A stretch of DNA of 64,000 nt, from NCBI RefSeq assembly GCF_963676685.1, contig NC_092349.1:57643431-57707430 (forward strand). Direction: 5' to 3'. Both the position numbers and the translations under genes were made by a program. Below are positions 1 to 13,404 of this stretch, one piece after another (the first letter of the stretch is position 1; the number at the start of each line of letters is the position of its first letter). Source of the stretch: Mytilus edulis. Taxonomy: Eukaryota; Mollusca; Bivalvia; Mytilida; Mytilidae. Below the pieces are notes generated by a model. The model saw only the letters and a program-made list of their open reading frames with translations. It ran no database searches and was not told the origin of the DNA.

Positions 1-919
1 AGAGTTAACGACAACAATTGAATTTGGAAATGCTCAGAATTAGAATATGAATGTTAAGTTTTTTAAGAAACTTGAATATTAATGTCTTCAAATGGAAATC
101 ATCATTAAACAATGTGAATATAATATAATAACCTGATGTGCCTTTAAATTTTTGATTATGAGCTATCATGAGATTTCACATGTTTATCACAAGACCGTAC
201 TATTATACGATTGAAATATTATTTACTAAATCGTACATGGTTGACATTTCTTTACTTTGCTATAGATTGCGAAAAATAGAACAGAAAAGAAAACTTTTCT
301 AGTTTTATTGACTGGAGGTGGTGGCAATAAAAGCTTTTTCAAATGGAATTTTCTTGACAACATACTTTTAAATGTTGATGAGGGTTAATACACTGTGAAA
401 TTTTATAGTTCTAAGTCAGGAATCTGATGTACAGTAGTTGTCGTCTGTTTATGTAGTTCATTCGTGTTTCTTGTTTCTCCTTTTTGTATAGATTATACCG
501 TTGGTTTTCCCGTTTGAATGATTTTACAATAGTAATTTATGGGGCCCTTTATAGCTTGTTGTTCGGTGTTAGCCAAGGCTCCGTGTTTAATGCCGTACCT
601 TGACCTGTAATGGTTTACTTTTATAAATTATTACCTGGATGGAGAGTTGTCTCATTGGAACTCTTTTAGTTTGTATCCATTAACATAGAACCTTTTTAGA
701 AGTATGAGATATCGCATTTAAAAGTGACATTATATGTATCTATATTCTATAATTTTATTTAACATGTTTAAATAAGAAAACAAAGTTAAGCAATGGTGTG
801 TGTGTGTATGCATTAGAGTGATCCGTCAATGTCTTAAAAGCTATTACAGAATATATCAAATCCAAAAGTGATGTATTTCAACTTTTATTTTCACTTTCAG
901 TTTTAGAATCAATTATAAC
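1..919. other. gene-free AT-rich stretch with one dispersed repeat
   Basis: I see no convincing exon here. Around 430-680 there is a degenerate plus-orientation copy of a dispersed repeat whose hallmark is a GAGTTGTCTCATTGG core near its 3' end. Better copies lie at about 20985-21330 and smaller ones near 8905-8970 and 60800-60840. A short TG microsatellite lies near 800-810. Confidence 0.5.
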
Positions 920-1069
920 ATGGCTATCTATTGTTTGAGATGCCAAAGACCAACACCAACTAGAGGTGCAAGGATAATCGTAGTCAGAGATAGAAATGGG
1001 ACTCCGCATCAAACGACAGTTGGTTTTTGTGGAGTATGCGGATCTCAAAAACGACAATTTATAAACTGA
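920..1069 (+). CDS. 49-aa double-CXXC zinc-ribbon-like mini-protein (tentative)
   Basis: An ATG at 920 opens a 49-codon frame ending in TGA at 1067-1069. The peptide starts MAIYCLRCQRPTPTRG and carries a CXXC pair at residues 5-8 and a second one (CGVC, then G) at residues 37-40, separated by a basic, beta-like stretch. This is the layout of a single zinc ribbon. The spacing, with a YC start and a G-C-x-x-C-G motif near the C-terminus, reminds me of very short DUF5679-type proteins known from large DNA viruses and Maverick/Polinton-like elements. I cannot run a profile search, so this is a resemblance and not an assignment. A pyrimidine-rich AG lies just upstream (ends at 900), so it could also be a last exon. 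No integrase, polymerase or capsid-like ORF is seen nearby, so if it came from a mobile element it is now isolated. Confidence 0.4.
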   Translation: MAIYCLRCQRPTPTRGARIIVVRDRNGTPHQTTVGFCGVCGSQKRQFIN

Positions 1070-4000
1070 ATATTGTACTGCATATCTCTTGATTGGAAAA
1101 TGCCTGACATCTTTTACAACTACTTAACATGAAACTTTAAAATTAATTTTATTTTACAAAGAAAGTACTTAATCTTGAAAAAATCACAATTGTAAATAAA
1201 AAAAAAATAATGGTTGTCTTATTTTTCTTATTGCTTTTTCAAGTAGTTGTGGTTATTTGTCTTGTATCAGAATGATATCCATTCATAATAAATTTAAGTG
1301 ATCAAGTGAAAAAAATATATCATAAAAAAGATGCATATATTTTGAATATTCATTAATCAGTCGTGCACACTAATGTATTTAGAAATCGATTTCAGTCGAG
1401 ACTGATTAGGAACATAAACAAGTTTTTTCGCCATGTATTTTTGTTCATATAAAGGAGTTTTTTTAGTGCAATATGTGTTACACATGTTACAACAGAACAA
1501 GAATAACACATGTGTGAGATTCATTCCGTAAAGGAGGTTAGCAGTAATGTGGTTATGCATGATCATCAACAAATTTAAAGGAACAGTTTTAATATATCGT
1601 GGACATTTGTTTTTGACTTAGAATAACATAAATATTACAATTAAGAATGCCATTATTCATAAATATAAATGCACGTAATTATATACTACTTCCACATTAT
1701 CTAGATGATACTCGAATCAAACAAAAGTAGAGAAAGAGCGTAAAAATAACAACAATACGCTGAATACATATTAATTGGATTTGATTGAAACGTGTATAGC
1801 CGTAGAAAGTAGTTTCAATTTCAAAAACATTGTATATATACAAAACACAAATACAGGTTGTGTGAGAAATAAATAGGGCTAAAACTGCGAAATGGTTGAT
1901 TGCCTTTAAAATTGATTAAGATATTTTTTTTCAATTCCTGTATCTTTTAATTGTCCCACTCTCATTATTTTAGATGATATTCAGTTGTATTTTTCATTAT
2001 GTGAATATATATCCTTGCAGCAAGTATTTTGTATTTACTAGACGGCATATCTTTTATATGTGTTACCTAAAATTCAGCGTTCTGGTTTTGCTACTCTGCT
2101 ACACTTGATATGCATTTTGAAAATAAATGCTATTTATGTTACCATCAGACTAAAATAAATGAACATACAGCATTGATTTCACGTTACATACAATAAGAAC
2201 GAACCTGCCATACTAAACATGTTTGTGAAGGTGCAGCTCCATCGTAATTTGTTTTCCTCTTTTTATCATATTTTTTCAGATATAGATGCATTTATAAATC
2301 TGTCTAAAACGGCTTTATAAAAAGAAGGAACCGGAATATATATATAAATAAATATGGTGTATTTACTGTCTTCTGATTGGTTGAAAGTATTAGTTTTATA
2401 TTCAATGTTTTCAATTTTTAGGACGACACGCCCACTCTGACGTTGTGTATTCATACGCCAACATGTGTGTACGTACGTTGTTATTGTTTATATAAATAAA
2501 ATAAAAAGTTCTTTAATTAAGCCTTATTTTTGATAGAAATTATTTATAATGAATGGCAATAATTTATTTTGAATTTATTGACCCATAAAATGAATTTTTG
2601 ACTCTTCACATTTTACATAATCCGCTTCAAATTCATAATAAATAATAGCCATTCATTAAATAAAACAAAAAAGTTGACAAAAGACCCAAAACACCATGTA
2701 TAAACAAAAACGACGAAAAGACAAACAATTACAAAAATCACAATATTAGAAACTGCAAATCAAGAAAACCAAACTTAAATGAAGGTTCATCCCCAGAAAG
2801 GGTAACACAGTTCCTGCTTTATATTCATTGTGCTGCTCTAACATGTACATCACCACTTATAAGTCTTATATGGTGGCGTCCCTATCGAGGAAGTAAATCA
2901 GGAGATGATTGTGGCATGACAATCGGAATGTATCCATGGTTATCCTTGCAACAGATTAACCGTTACAGCAAACCTTCTTGTGAAGGTATTTCGGAAACTT
3001 TCTTCATAAAGATGACTTTAATTGTACAACTTTAAACACTTTGTTTAATGGATTCCTTCTACCAAAATCATGGTAGAAAAAAACAAGCTCTTAATACCGT
3101 AGCAATATTAATAATAATACTATATATGGCGGTGCCGCTGGAACGTTGCTATATATAAATTGAATGTTAACAACTACTGGAAGTTAAATCATCCCTTTCG
3201 TCGTCGTGTAGTTCTTCACTATTCATTTCTAGAAGAAGGTCAAGAAAGATATGTTCATTTTTGAATATAAATCTATTTCTCATGATAAAAATAAACCTGT
3301 TGTCTAGAGAAGCTTTAATTTATGTGTTAAGAATTTAAAATCTCCTCATAGATACAACAGTTATTATTAAATACTCCATACGACATTTTGTCCATACTTA
3401 TTAGCAGCGCTGGCAATTGTTACTTTATTAATAGTTGACGAATATTGAAAACGAAAATAGCCAAATATGTACCTTATAGAGTTATATCAGTCCAAGTCTC
3501 GATTGGGGGAAACATTGGTGTTTGGAATAAACCAACACTTCATAAACAGTAAAAACAGTAACTCTACGTGCGTTATTTAGTGGTCATCATATATTTTATG
3601 TTCTTTCTTTATAGACAGAAAACATATTACAGTCATTCCTCAAAAAGATTGCAATTCTGTAAATAAAGACTATGCAATTTCCCATAGGAAATCACTTTGC
3701 AGCTAAAACTGTGTCAAAATCTATTATTAGTTTAAGCGTTTCAAAATCCTAGTTCATTATGTACTAATTTTGACGTTCACACTATGTCATGAATAAAACT
3801 GATATGTGAATTTTCAGAGAGTTCAAACGAATTCTTTATTGTATCATACAAAGATGTATTTTATGATACGGATGAAAATGAAGCTTTGAACATTTTTTCG
3901 AATAATAATAGAATATTTTGTCTTCAACAATAGTACGTTTGTCCTCCTAAAAAATCAGACAAAAACATTGAGACTTATCTATTACCATAGGACGAGGAAG

Positions 4001-6039
4001 ACGAACCAGTTTGTGGAAGGATTTCTCGACGGGTAATGAGAGGAGTTTCGAATAAGCGTTTAAGAACAGAAAAGAAAGAAAGAAAAACATTTTGTCGTTT
4101 TTCTAAAGATACGCACTCCTACGTTTCCCAGGAAATATAACCGAGAAGTCCATGTCGAATTTTAATGGTTTGATAATATTCTTTTTTATAATTATTGATT
4201 GTATTGGAAGAGTATACAAAAACAAATGATGTTATTGTAAAGTCTTGCTCTAAATAAATAAGATTGTTTACACAAGTATTTCAATATTATTCTTAATTAT
4301 AAATGTGAAGGGGAAATGCATTTAATGGTCATTGTGTGTTTTTGAAAAATGTATTTTATGTATATAGTTTTCAGAAATCTACTTTCATTTTCAATATCAA
4401 ACACAATATTTATATATATTTTACAATAGTTGATGCGTGATATTGTTTATTTAAAAACTGTGTCTATTCTTAATTTACAAATTCAATAAAATATCGTAAT
4501 TTTGCACAAGTAGAGTGAAGCCAATACATAACCAAACTACATGTATTGTAAGTGTAAGCAATTTTGATGCAATACAATATCTTCACAGGATCAAGTAAGG
4601 TATATGATACGTAATTGATTAAAAAAAAACGATTGTTTTAACTCCAAAAGTTCTAACTCTATTTACATGCTATAGTCGCTTCAAATTAATTTAATAATTT
4701 TAGTTAATTGTACTGCAGGTTCGTATATAACTCACACGTTCAATGACCAAAGTAAACAAATTTTCCTCAATTAATTTTGATTTTAAAAACCTATTATCAG
4801 TTTGGCATGTTTGGTCGGCTATGGCCGGTCTATCATATACTATGTGGTTGTGATAATTCCATGATTATCTGCGGATCTATATTATGTTTTGAATAAATGT
4901 ATGCAACTTTAAAAAAAAAAATGCATAAAAACAAACTTAGATATATTTATAACTTTGAATTTCAATTGTTTTCATGCACAGAATGCGTAACTCACATTTG
5001 CATAATTTCCAAAACCGCGTTATGCATGTTATGTTTTAAAATGTCAACGAGGTACCATGTTAATACAACAACTTGTAGTCAGAACATTAGAAATGATTAA
5101 TAGTTTTCGTTTTTTTTTCTCTCAAAATATTTATTTTATATATATGTACCATTTCATTGAGTTTCTCATAGAATGATCTTCACATATATTTAGGCTCACT
5201 GATGTTAAGGTTTGAACAAAGAGACTGCCTATGAAAACATTAAAATTTGTATAATTGGGTGTTATTATCTTGTAAGAATTTTTTTACGCAATCCTCATGA
5301 AGCCTAAAGATTAACAAAACATTTCAATTTTATTTTTTTTATAAATACACCTTTGCTACAAACCTCTTATAATGTACATTGTACGGAAACATAAAGGAAA
5401 CTGGGGTTCTTCCCTATTGATAATCATAATCTGCTTTCATATTACAATTGTCACATATCAAATTCTACAAATACTGTAGCTGTCGCTTAGTAAATTTAGC
5501 TAGGTTACAATAACTGAGAAAATAAAACGAAAAGTTACAATAACAAACTTATAGTTTAAAAATTGTACATTGATACAGTACTCCGTCTAACCAATTATCG
5601 TTATAAACATTTGCTAAGTTCAGCAATAAAAAAGCTATGTATTTTAGGTAGGTTGTGGTTAATTTTCTGTATGAGAACAAATGAAATAGTGTAAGATAAA
5701 TTCTTTTTAAAATATTGCCATGTGGCAACTAAAAATGACCCATACTACTGAAACATTCTTTTCCACGTTGAAAGCTGTATTCAGATTGATCAATAAAAAT
5801 AACTAAATTTCTTTAATCAATCAAAATATTCTAGATCCGGAATAGGTTAATTTTAGCTGAATAAAATTCATTTCATTATAAAATAGGTTTAGATACTTTA
5901 ATCATTGAATTCAACAGTATGTTGTTTACGTAAATATATTGGATACAAGTTACTTTTTTTTACAAATGATAAACAAAAGATTTCTTGCACTCAATTTGAA
6001 GCATCTGATGGGTTTACATATAAATTTTAAAAAAGGACT
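1070..6039. other. no supported gene
   Basis: AT-rich sequence full of short stop-limited frames. I found no domain motif, no splice-consistent exon series and no RNA gene. The small frames at 1357-1572, 2266-2454 and 4897-5100 have low-complexity compositions and look like chance. Confidence 0.5.
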
Positions 6040-6310
6040 ACTAGCAGATACTGACAAGCCAGCTCCCGACCTCAATTAGACTGATTGCAAGATTATGTTG
6101 TCTTCATCATATGAATACAAGCACAATTCCTCCCGTTAGGGGTTTGGTACAAGGTATTAAATCATCCTACAATATACGAGATGAACATAACCTTATCATG
6201 CCAACAACTGGTTTTGGAATAAATGTGTTTATTTTCGATGCCAAGACCCAAAAGTGAATCAATTAGCCAAAATATGAAATTTTTAATGATCCGACAACAG
6301 TATCGTACAT
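6040..6310 (-). mobile_element. fragment of a Penelope-like retroelement 3' region
   Basis: This stretch aligns by eye with 44590-44860, where the same sequence lies just downstream (minus sense) of the reverse-transcriptase-related ORF. Shared landmarks on the plus strand are CCCGTTAGGGGTTT, GCCAACAACTGGTTTT and GATCCGACAACAGTATCGT (the last is slightly different in the other copy). It is a decayed, truncated minus-orientation copy with no coding capacity. Confidence 0.65.
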
Positions 6311-8194
6311 GTAACTATACCCCATCTAAATGTAGCATGTTTCAAATAAATATTAAAACATATAGGTCACCGATGAGATAAATAAAAAAAATAATTGTGT
6401 TGCCACAAAATGGAATTGTTAAACCAAAGGGAGATACTTTGGAGCTTTTTGAATGATATAAACATTTTAAAAGTCATATGAGGCCAAAACCAATTGATTC
6501 TTATGGGTGATTTTTGTACCATATCATAAAGCGACAACTACTAGTGTAATAAAAAAAATGTAATGAAGAACAAATGTTTAAATTTTGCTGACATTTGTGT
6601 ACCCTCGAATCTCCTTAAGGTGGTATAGGTGTGTTTCGCCATCTTGGATTGCAAAGAAAACCTAAGGTCAAGATTTTAATAAAGGAGTAGGGCCACGAAG
6701 GGTCAAAAATGGCCCTGTCTCAGAAATTGACTAAATTACTCTAGAATGATCCCTTACTAGGGTAGTTTATAAATTGATAACCATCAGACTTGTAACTCTG
6801 TCTGTATAATTTTCCTGAACGTCAGAAAAGACCATGGTGAAATCCTATTTTAACAATTTGTGCGTAACGTCAAAATCGTTTTCTTGACGTTCTTATAATA
6901 ATATAATCATTTCACCACAAGTATTATTTTGCAAAGTATTTCTTGAATCTCATACACATAGTTCGTTCTTGATATATATTAACATAAACTTACTAAAAGC
7001 CGGACAGATTAAAGTGGCAAACAATGCTCCAATTACATTAAGTACAATTGCACCGAAAACTCGTTTTCGGCTTTGATATTCACGAAAGAGAAATTGCAAA
7101 CAAACAAAATTCTATAGCATAGATTAAATTCAAAGTTATATATAGTTTCCAAACACATTAAGGCATATAAGTCTTATATTTGGCAGAAGGCACATTCATT
7201 GAAAGCTGTAAAATATCTTGGCGAGCGGAGTACAGCCGATTTAAAATCTTTAAAAATAATTTACGATTGTTGTCTCATTGGAAATCATGCCATATCATCT
7301 CTTACATTAATATAAATATAAAACCCGTGATTTCGATGAAACTCAAAACATTTTATTTCCTGAAAAAAAAGAATAATGAAAACAATTCGTATAGACGATA
7401 CATATAATTCCATATGATATAATCATATAACACATACTATACAAATGTACCACACGTGCACTCATAAGCACCACGCTCGTTCTGAAGGATTTACATGCCT
7501 ACTCTCAAATGATTTCTCAAATCAGCATTCAGAATAAAAATACGTATGAACGACAATTTCATTCAACACTGCTATTTATACACCAACGACCACTGACACA
7601 CAAAATATTTATAATTTATACTATCTCTAATTGTACGTACCTTAAGCGCGTGAAAATATGTACAATGTACAACTCTAAAACTAATAAGAATATACCTCAA
7701 TTATTCAGTGGATACGTTTCATATTTTCCCAAAGGTTTTTTTTTTTTTTTATCTAATAATTGTTTTTAAAAAAAGCTATAAAAACAGAATTGACAAAATG
7801 CTCACTTTTAGTTTTCAAAAGCGGATAAGTTCATTTACGGATTTACTTGTTAACTATAGAGTTGATTGAAATGATATAAATTATATTAACGTATAAATGT
7901 AAGCTGTGTCAATAAAGTTATGTATTATCGAAAACTATAATTAACTACAATCGGTATACAAAATCTATTATTTTGTCTATATTTTGTTTTCTTTAAAGTT
8001 ATATGAAATGTCTGATGAATATGTTATATTTTACAATAAATTACTTCAAAATTTTTTTAAAAGTTTGCTTAGTTGAAAAAAAAACAACATTACAATATAT
8101 TCAAATAGAGTTCACCATGTTCAAATACATTAGCAAGTGGAATACTAAGATAAAGTCAAGGAGACAGAAACCTAACAAGGATTGATACAATATT
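6311..8194. other. no supported gene
   Basis: No recognisable exon. The stretch contains AT-rich low-complexity DNA, a poly-T run near 7737-7750 and a weak partial copy of the TTGTCTCATTGGAAATCAT repeat near 7270. The frames at 7509-7769 and 8003-8185 show no domain and no splice context. Confidence 0.45.
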
Positions 8195-9460
8195 CTATTT
8201 TTCAACAACACTCTCCTCACTGTCACTTTCGTCTACGGCTTGTGGAATTGATGCTGCATCTTCTAGATATGCTCCCCAATTCTGGACTCCATAAGATATA
8301 TCCTGATTATGCCTTGCATAACCAAGATACCAGAGTATTGATGCAATATGGGCACATACTCCCACAACACGTGCTCCTGCTCTGCATTTACAGTACCATG
8401 CGGTAATTTCAGCAGATGTGTATTCTATCCACAAGATGTAGGTTTTTGAAGAAACATGACGGCTCTGAAGTTTCACGCGTATCAAATGTTCATCCTCTTT
8501 ATGTATAAGAATTTGACAATTGCCTTCTAAGTGTTCCTGAATGTAGCTTGTGCTAAGTTTTAGTTGATAGACACCGCACGTTATGTTTCTCAGATCTTCT
8601 TCATCAAGAAGAGGAAAATCGTCTAAAGTATGATTATCTGGCTCTTTCCAAATTGTCTTACGCCTCTCCAAATTTTCTTCTTCTACCCTCTGTTTCAGTG
8701 TATTTACTCTTTTCGACAGATAGAGCATTTTTGCAGCCAATGCTTCTTCATTGTCACATCCTTATTAAACAAGAAATTTTCAATTATAATACAAGTAAAT
8801 AGTTTCACAATTTTTTAATCAAATATAAAAAAAAGTGTGGTGTGATTTCCAATGAAACAACTATTTACAAGTTTACCAAATGACACAAAAATTACCAACT
8901 CTTAGTCGCAGTATGGAGAGTTGTCTCATTTATAGCACTCATACCACATCTTCCTATATCTATATGCAAAAGAACAATAATAATTAATGTTTTATATTAT
9001 CATGTGGTATTATTTATCATTTGTCTTATAGATTTTGTTTAGATTGCTTGTTTGGTTAATTTGCTTTCTAATGAATAGTTTGGGAAAAGTGATTAATACT
9101 TTTTAGAGAAAGTTTTTTTTCTTTGTACATTTTCTTAAAAATACAAGGGAAAAATGACAGCTATCACAGTGCGAATTTCCTAGTGAAAAAAATGTGTCTT
9201 TAAAATATCGCAAATTCGATTTGATCCGGGCACTATTTATGATTTCATGATATACATATACTTAATTATCACAGTTATCAAGACGAGCTATCTTAGTGAG
9301 AATGTTTACCTGGAGACAACGGCGGCAAATATTTATTTGATATTCCACATACAATGCAAACATAATCTCCGATATATGGAACTTGTTTATTTGGTAAAAC
9401 ATGGCTCAGATACTTCCATCTCTTGATTCTTGCATTAGCAGATTCTACTACCCAACGGAC
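8195..9460 (-). CDS. C-terminal part of a Harbinger-like DDE transposase with SWIM zinc finger (two exons)
   Basis: Two minus-strand exons join cleanly. The upstream exon is 9460-9310 (acceptor ...TTCTAG, donor G|GTAAAC, phase 1) and the last exon is 8760-8195 (acceptor ...AATAAG). The upstream exon encodes 50 residues with the motif [17 protein letters not shown], which I recognise as the C-terminal helix region of DDE_Tnp_4/HARBI1-type nucleases. The last exon continues with a basic helix ([18 protein letters not shown]), a linker, and a SWIM-type zinc finger: [17 protein letters not shown], i.e. C-x-C then C-x-H. It ends in an acidic tail with a TAG stop at 8197-8195. The catalytic DDE residues would lie upstream and I could not find them. 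This is either a truncated transposon copy or the 3' end of a longer gene. The reading frame is intact for about 237 codons. Confidence 0.65.
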
Positions 9461-10525
9461 CTAGAATGAGAAAAATAGTAATTTAGGGCTATTTTCCTAC
9501 AACATGTAGGTTAAAGGTTTGGTTGGCTTGCTTGCTGTGTTTATAACTGTTTGCTCAAACATTGTAATAAAGTTTTACAATTGCAATTAATACATAGGTA
9601 GGGCTTCAGTTTATATAATGCTATTGGATACTTGAGTAAAACATTTATACGAGCATTTTAAAAGCAAGAAATCCAACCAAACCTTTGACGGAAAACAAGT
9701 GGTATATAAATTTTAAGTCGGTACTGAAGCTAGTCGTCTGCTTTTGTTTGTTTTTGTTTTTTTGTTTTGAACATACATGAGTAAAGATATATTACTGCTT
9801 CAGCATAGTTGTTTAAAAGGATATTTTTAAGAGGGTTTTCGTAGAATAAATTCGGCTTTAATTTAAAGCTGCCCCATTTTTTTTTATAGCAAAGCCGACC
9901 AATCTTAAACATAACATTTCCGGCAAAATCCCTTTTAAGTGTTAAAATAACGTTGTTCACAATGAACTCTTAATTAATTTATTATCTACTAGTCATTTTA
10001 TTTTCCACAAATTTTTCCTGTGTTTCAATAAAAAAAACACGTTGTAACTACGGGGAAAAAAATCTCCGTCGGCAGTTGACGAAGCTACGGAACTTGTTAT
10101 TCCAATTTTGTTTGTTATTTAAATCTGTAAATTTATTTTGACTTACCTCAATATGTAATCTCCAAGAAAAGCATACTTCAGTTGCAAGAAAAGATTCACA
10201 TAATGGTCTACAGTATATGTCAGAGAAAACAAAAATTACCGAATATGTCACCGTACGGCAAAACTGCCTTCATCCATATTTCTGTTGGTAAGTGCAACAA
10301 ACATGCGCAATGTAATTCCAATACACACACACAAAAAAAACGTAATATAATAGAATGTATTCAAAATATTATAAAAAGAAGATGAACTATAAAAATGGTT
10401 TCTATTTTAATATAAGTTCGTGGTAGATTCATTAGACATTTCGCCACAAAATCAATCGTACATCGGAAATAACAGTGTCGAACCCGGATTTGCTTGTTTG
10501 CAAAAGTTTATTTTTCGATGTGGCT

Positions 10526-10616
10526 ACAGGCCTCGACCACGCTAATAAATGTTGCAGACGATTTCAAAGTGCTAAACAATTAAAATGAGATTAGAATTAC
10601 TTTGGTCGAGGCCTGT
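10526..10616. repeat. short foldback (14-bp perfect inverted repeat)
   Basis: ACAGGCCTCGACCA at 10526-10539 is repeated in exact reverse complement, TGGTCGAGGCCTGT, at 10603-10616, enclosing 63 bases. Size and structure fit a tiny foldback or MITE remnant. Coding is not indicated. Confidence 0.6.
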
Positions 10617-12119
10617 GTCCAATGCGAAATTTAACCAAGAAGTGTGAAATTTTTCGAAAATTTTGATGTTTTGAGCGTTCCGGTTCGATTTCGGGGGTTA
10701 CGTCACATAAGTGACGTCATGAAAATATGATTTTTTTTTTAAAATAACAAACAACGATATTAGTAGATATGTTTTAACTATAATGGATCCACCTTGTTTA
10801 TATTTATTTTTTTGTCATTTCACAGGGCCAATATAGGCACTTCGTGGCCATACTCCTTTGGCAAATTTGATGCTGGAATTCAGATAACTAATGTGAATCT
10901 AAACTTAAAAGAACAAATTTATAAGATTATTACTTATGATAAAAAATACGTAATTGTAGTTCCATCGGATAATCACTAGTATATGCACGCGGGAACAATA
11001 TTAATAAATATTCACAATTTATCGGGAAGAATTATAGTTTATCGGTCGGCGTTAATTTAACTTTATAGTCGATCATCATTGATGATCTAAAAAATATGAA
11101 AACAACTCGTTCAATTATTTCCATGCGCCCGTATTAGTATCCTACATATAATCGTTGGAGAGCTATATGACAAAAACAAATCTTGTAAATCAAATATCAA
11201 ATGTTACAAATGAAAGTTATTTTGTATAAAGTAAATATGGAGGTTTTTATGCTAAATAAACACAAATGAAGCGTCTTATAATTATTTTGATAATAAAAAA
11301 AATCGGTGAAAATCGTGTTAACCACCACTACTAAAGTACAACTTTTTTGAAAATTGGATGGTAAATATTTGTAAAACAATTATTGTCTATTTTTATCGTC
11401 AGTGATATATTCTACATTTTCATAGTAGAAAATAGCCGTAATATTGTGATTCGTCATAATAATTAGCATGTTAGTGTATCAGTGAATTTTGTTTTATACA
11501 CTACATAACGATCTAAAAAGCCATTTTTACGGAGATTCGACCATACGATGTTTAAGATATAAGTTTAACATCTATTCTTTTTTTCAAAAACATCCAGGTG
11601 TGTGTTCCTTAGGTGCATTAAACTCCTTAGCTAAGCGTCTTTTCAGATTTCGCTGTGCACTACATTGGTTGACCAGTACGATGTGTCATTGTCTCAACTT
11701 ACTATCGAATGATTCGTGGTCTCAGATCTGCAGATAATAGTGAGGCCATATGATGTGTTACTCGCGCTAGTGTGTCCGACATTGACATCAACATTTGGAA
11801 CTTGCATGGCAGGTGATAAATATATTTCAGGATACGTTTTCTCTATCGACAGAACTTTTCCTGCCCCTTTTGATCTCTTCGGGTTTCCTTTATGATTTTG
11901 ATTATTCTATTCCCGAGCGATGGCGTTTGTATCAATACCCTTACATCTTTCACGAAAGAGAAGATTTTAGGAAATCACAAATCACCCTTTTTTTTGAAAT
12001 CTTTAAATATCATTCAAACAGGATATTCGAGCCCCCTTTCGTTATAATTATAACCTTTTACCTTAAATATGTGTACACTAAATACTTATAAAGAACGATA
12101 TAACAAATTTAATAAATAG

Positions 12120-12770
12120 AGATTAAATGCTCCTAACACACATTAAATCTTATATAACCAAGGCGAAGGTCATTGTTTGTGCAAATCTTTGTTTGAATAA
12201 ACACGGCACACGAATTATTATAATAACGATTGCGTAGATTTATGTGTGTGTCGTTAATGTATACAAAATAATTAGATACATTCGTGATATTTCCAATGAC
12301 TAAAAACGAGCTTTAAAAATAAAGATATATTTAAATTCAAATAAAAGATATTGCCAGATGATGAATTCTACATCGGAGTTATAAAACCCCAAAAATGTTA
12401 AATTATATGCCATTAAGTCTGTGTCAGAGAGTTATCGTACTGGGATCTTTTTATTTCTCTTAAACCGTCTTTTAGATTCGTTGCAAATTTCCCAATCAAT
12501 CATTTCATACAAAGGTTAAAACTTGTACAAGGATGATGATATTCATCATAAAAATATATGATAAGATAATCTACATTTAATTGAGAATAAATTTATTGAC
12601 ATTTGAAAGCATGATTTTGTAGCAATTAAATTGCTGTAATTTCAATTTATTATGATTATTTATCTGGGCGCATAATCGCCGATGTTTGATCGACCATCTT
12701 GAGGATTTATCTGATAGTATAGAAAAGAAGTAGAAACTTATAAGAGAGGAAGGTTGCTGTTTTTTCAAGT
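12120..12770 (+). repeat. duplicated upstream block of LDLA1
   Basis: Matches the block ahead of LDLA2 (21480-22100). Shared landmarks include ATAATAACGATTGCGTAG (one base different there) and GATGAATTCTACATCGGAG followed by TTATAAAAC. A related ATTCTACATCGGTATTATAA stretch occurs ahead of LDLA3 (27213) and LDLA4 (49567). The block lies about 0.8-1.5 kb upstream of each signal-peptide exon and was copied along with the gene unit. Confidence 0.6.
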
Positions 12771-12967
12771 ATGTATTTAACATTGTGTGGACTGTAATTT
12801 GTTTTGAAGATGTGTAATTATGAGTTTAATCAAATTAGGATTTTATATACACCTTTTAAACGTATGAACAGTGAATTTTAGATTTATATTGCTAAATGGA
12901 TACATAGAGGGTGATTAAATCACGTTTTATTTTAAAGTGTTTTAAACATTGATATAAAGCAAGTGAA

Positions 12968-13215
12968 TGGAAAATGAAACCAAAGGGACATGCAACTCAT
13001 ACACTAGTTGTCATAGGTCGCAAATAAACTTACAACCCGTATTGCTAAAAAAACGAACAGACTTACAACAGAACCATGAACCCATAGAAAACCACTCACT
13101 GAGCAACACGAACCCCATTTAAAACTGTGGAAGTTCTTGGTTGGAGGGGTAACAAATCATGCAACACATGTGGCATCTGTCGAGGGTTTCATGTTAGAAC
13201 AAGCCCACTTTGTAC
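12968..13215 (-). repeat. dispersed repeat family R2 (minus orientation)
   Basis: Begins with ACCAAAGGGACATGCAACTC and includes CACGAACCCCA and a diverged GGAAG-type end. Related copies lie at about 22662-23110, 31815-32010 and 54148-54352 (minus) and at 17495-17600, 25679-25775 and 35330-35495 (plus). The plus form carries GGATCTGCTTACCCTTCC and CCATGGCGTT landmarks. Confidence 0.6.
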
Positions 13216-13343
13216 AAATAAAATATATAATTTAAATAATTATGACAAAAACATTTTCGTCATTTTATTGTGTATTTTTTTGGGTATAATATAACATTAT
13301 TTCATTTGTTTTTCTTCAACGTACAACTTGTCAAGTATAGAAA

Positions 13344-13404
13344 ATGAGCATTACAAAAGCAGCTGTTATTTTTTGTTTCCTTGGAATAGTAGAATCAGAG
13401 ATAG
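13344..13404 (+). CDS. LDLA1 exon 1, signal peptide
   Basis: 61 coding bases, 20 codons plus one base, ending ATA G|GTTAGT (phase 1 donor). A TACAACTTG motif sits 22 bases before the ATG, as in the other four units. Confidence 0.85.

Larger units (their letters stand above)
9461..12967. other. no supported gene; one short inverted repeat
   Basis: I could not support any exon. A minus-strand frame ending in a donor-like GAG|GTAAGT at 10147 would be in phase with the transposase exon at 9460, but its peptide has no transposase motif. Frames at 11489-11737 and 11795-12091 have no recognisable domain. The segment from about 12120 to 12770 resembles 21480-22100 and belongs to the duplicated upstream block of the LDLa genes. 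Confidence 0.45.

Noticed and set aside
10048-10251. Possible extra upstream exon of the SWIM transposase
   Set aside because: The donor phase fits, but the peptide shows no DDE or helix motif and the other two frames are closed. Too weak to annotate.
11489-12091. Two plus-strand ORFs of 82 and 98 codons
   Set aside because: No domain, no splice context and no conservation in the paralogous upstream block that I could see.
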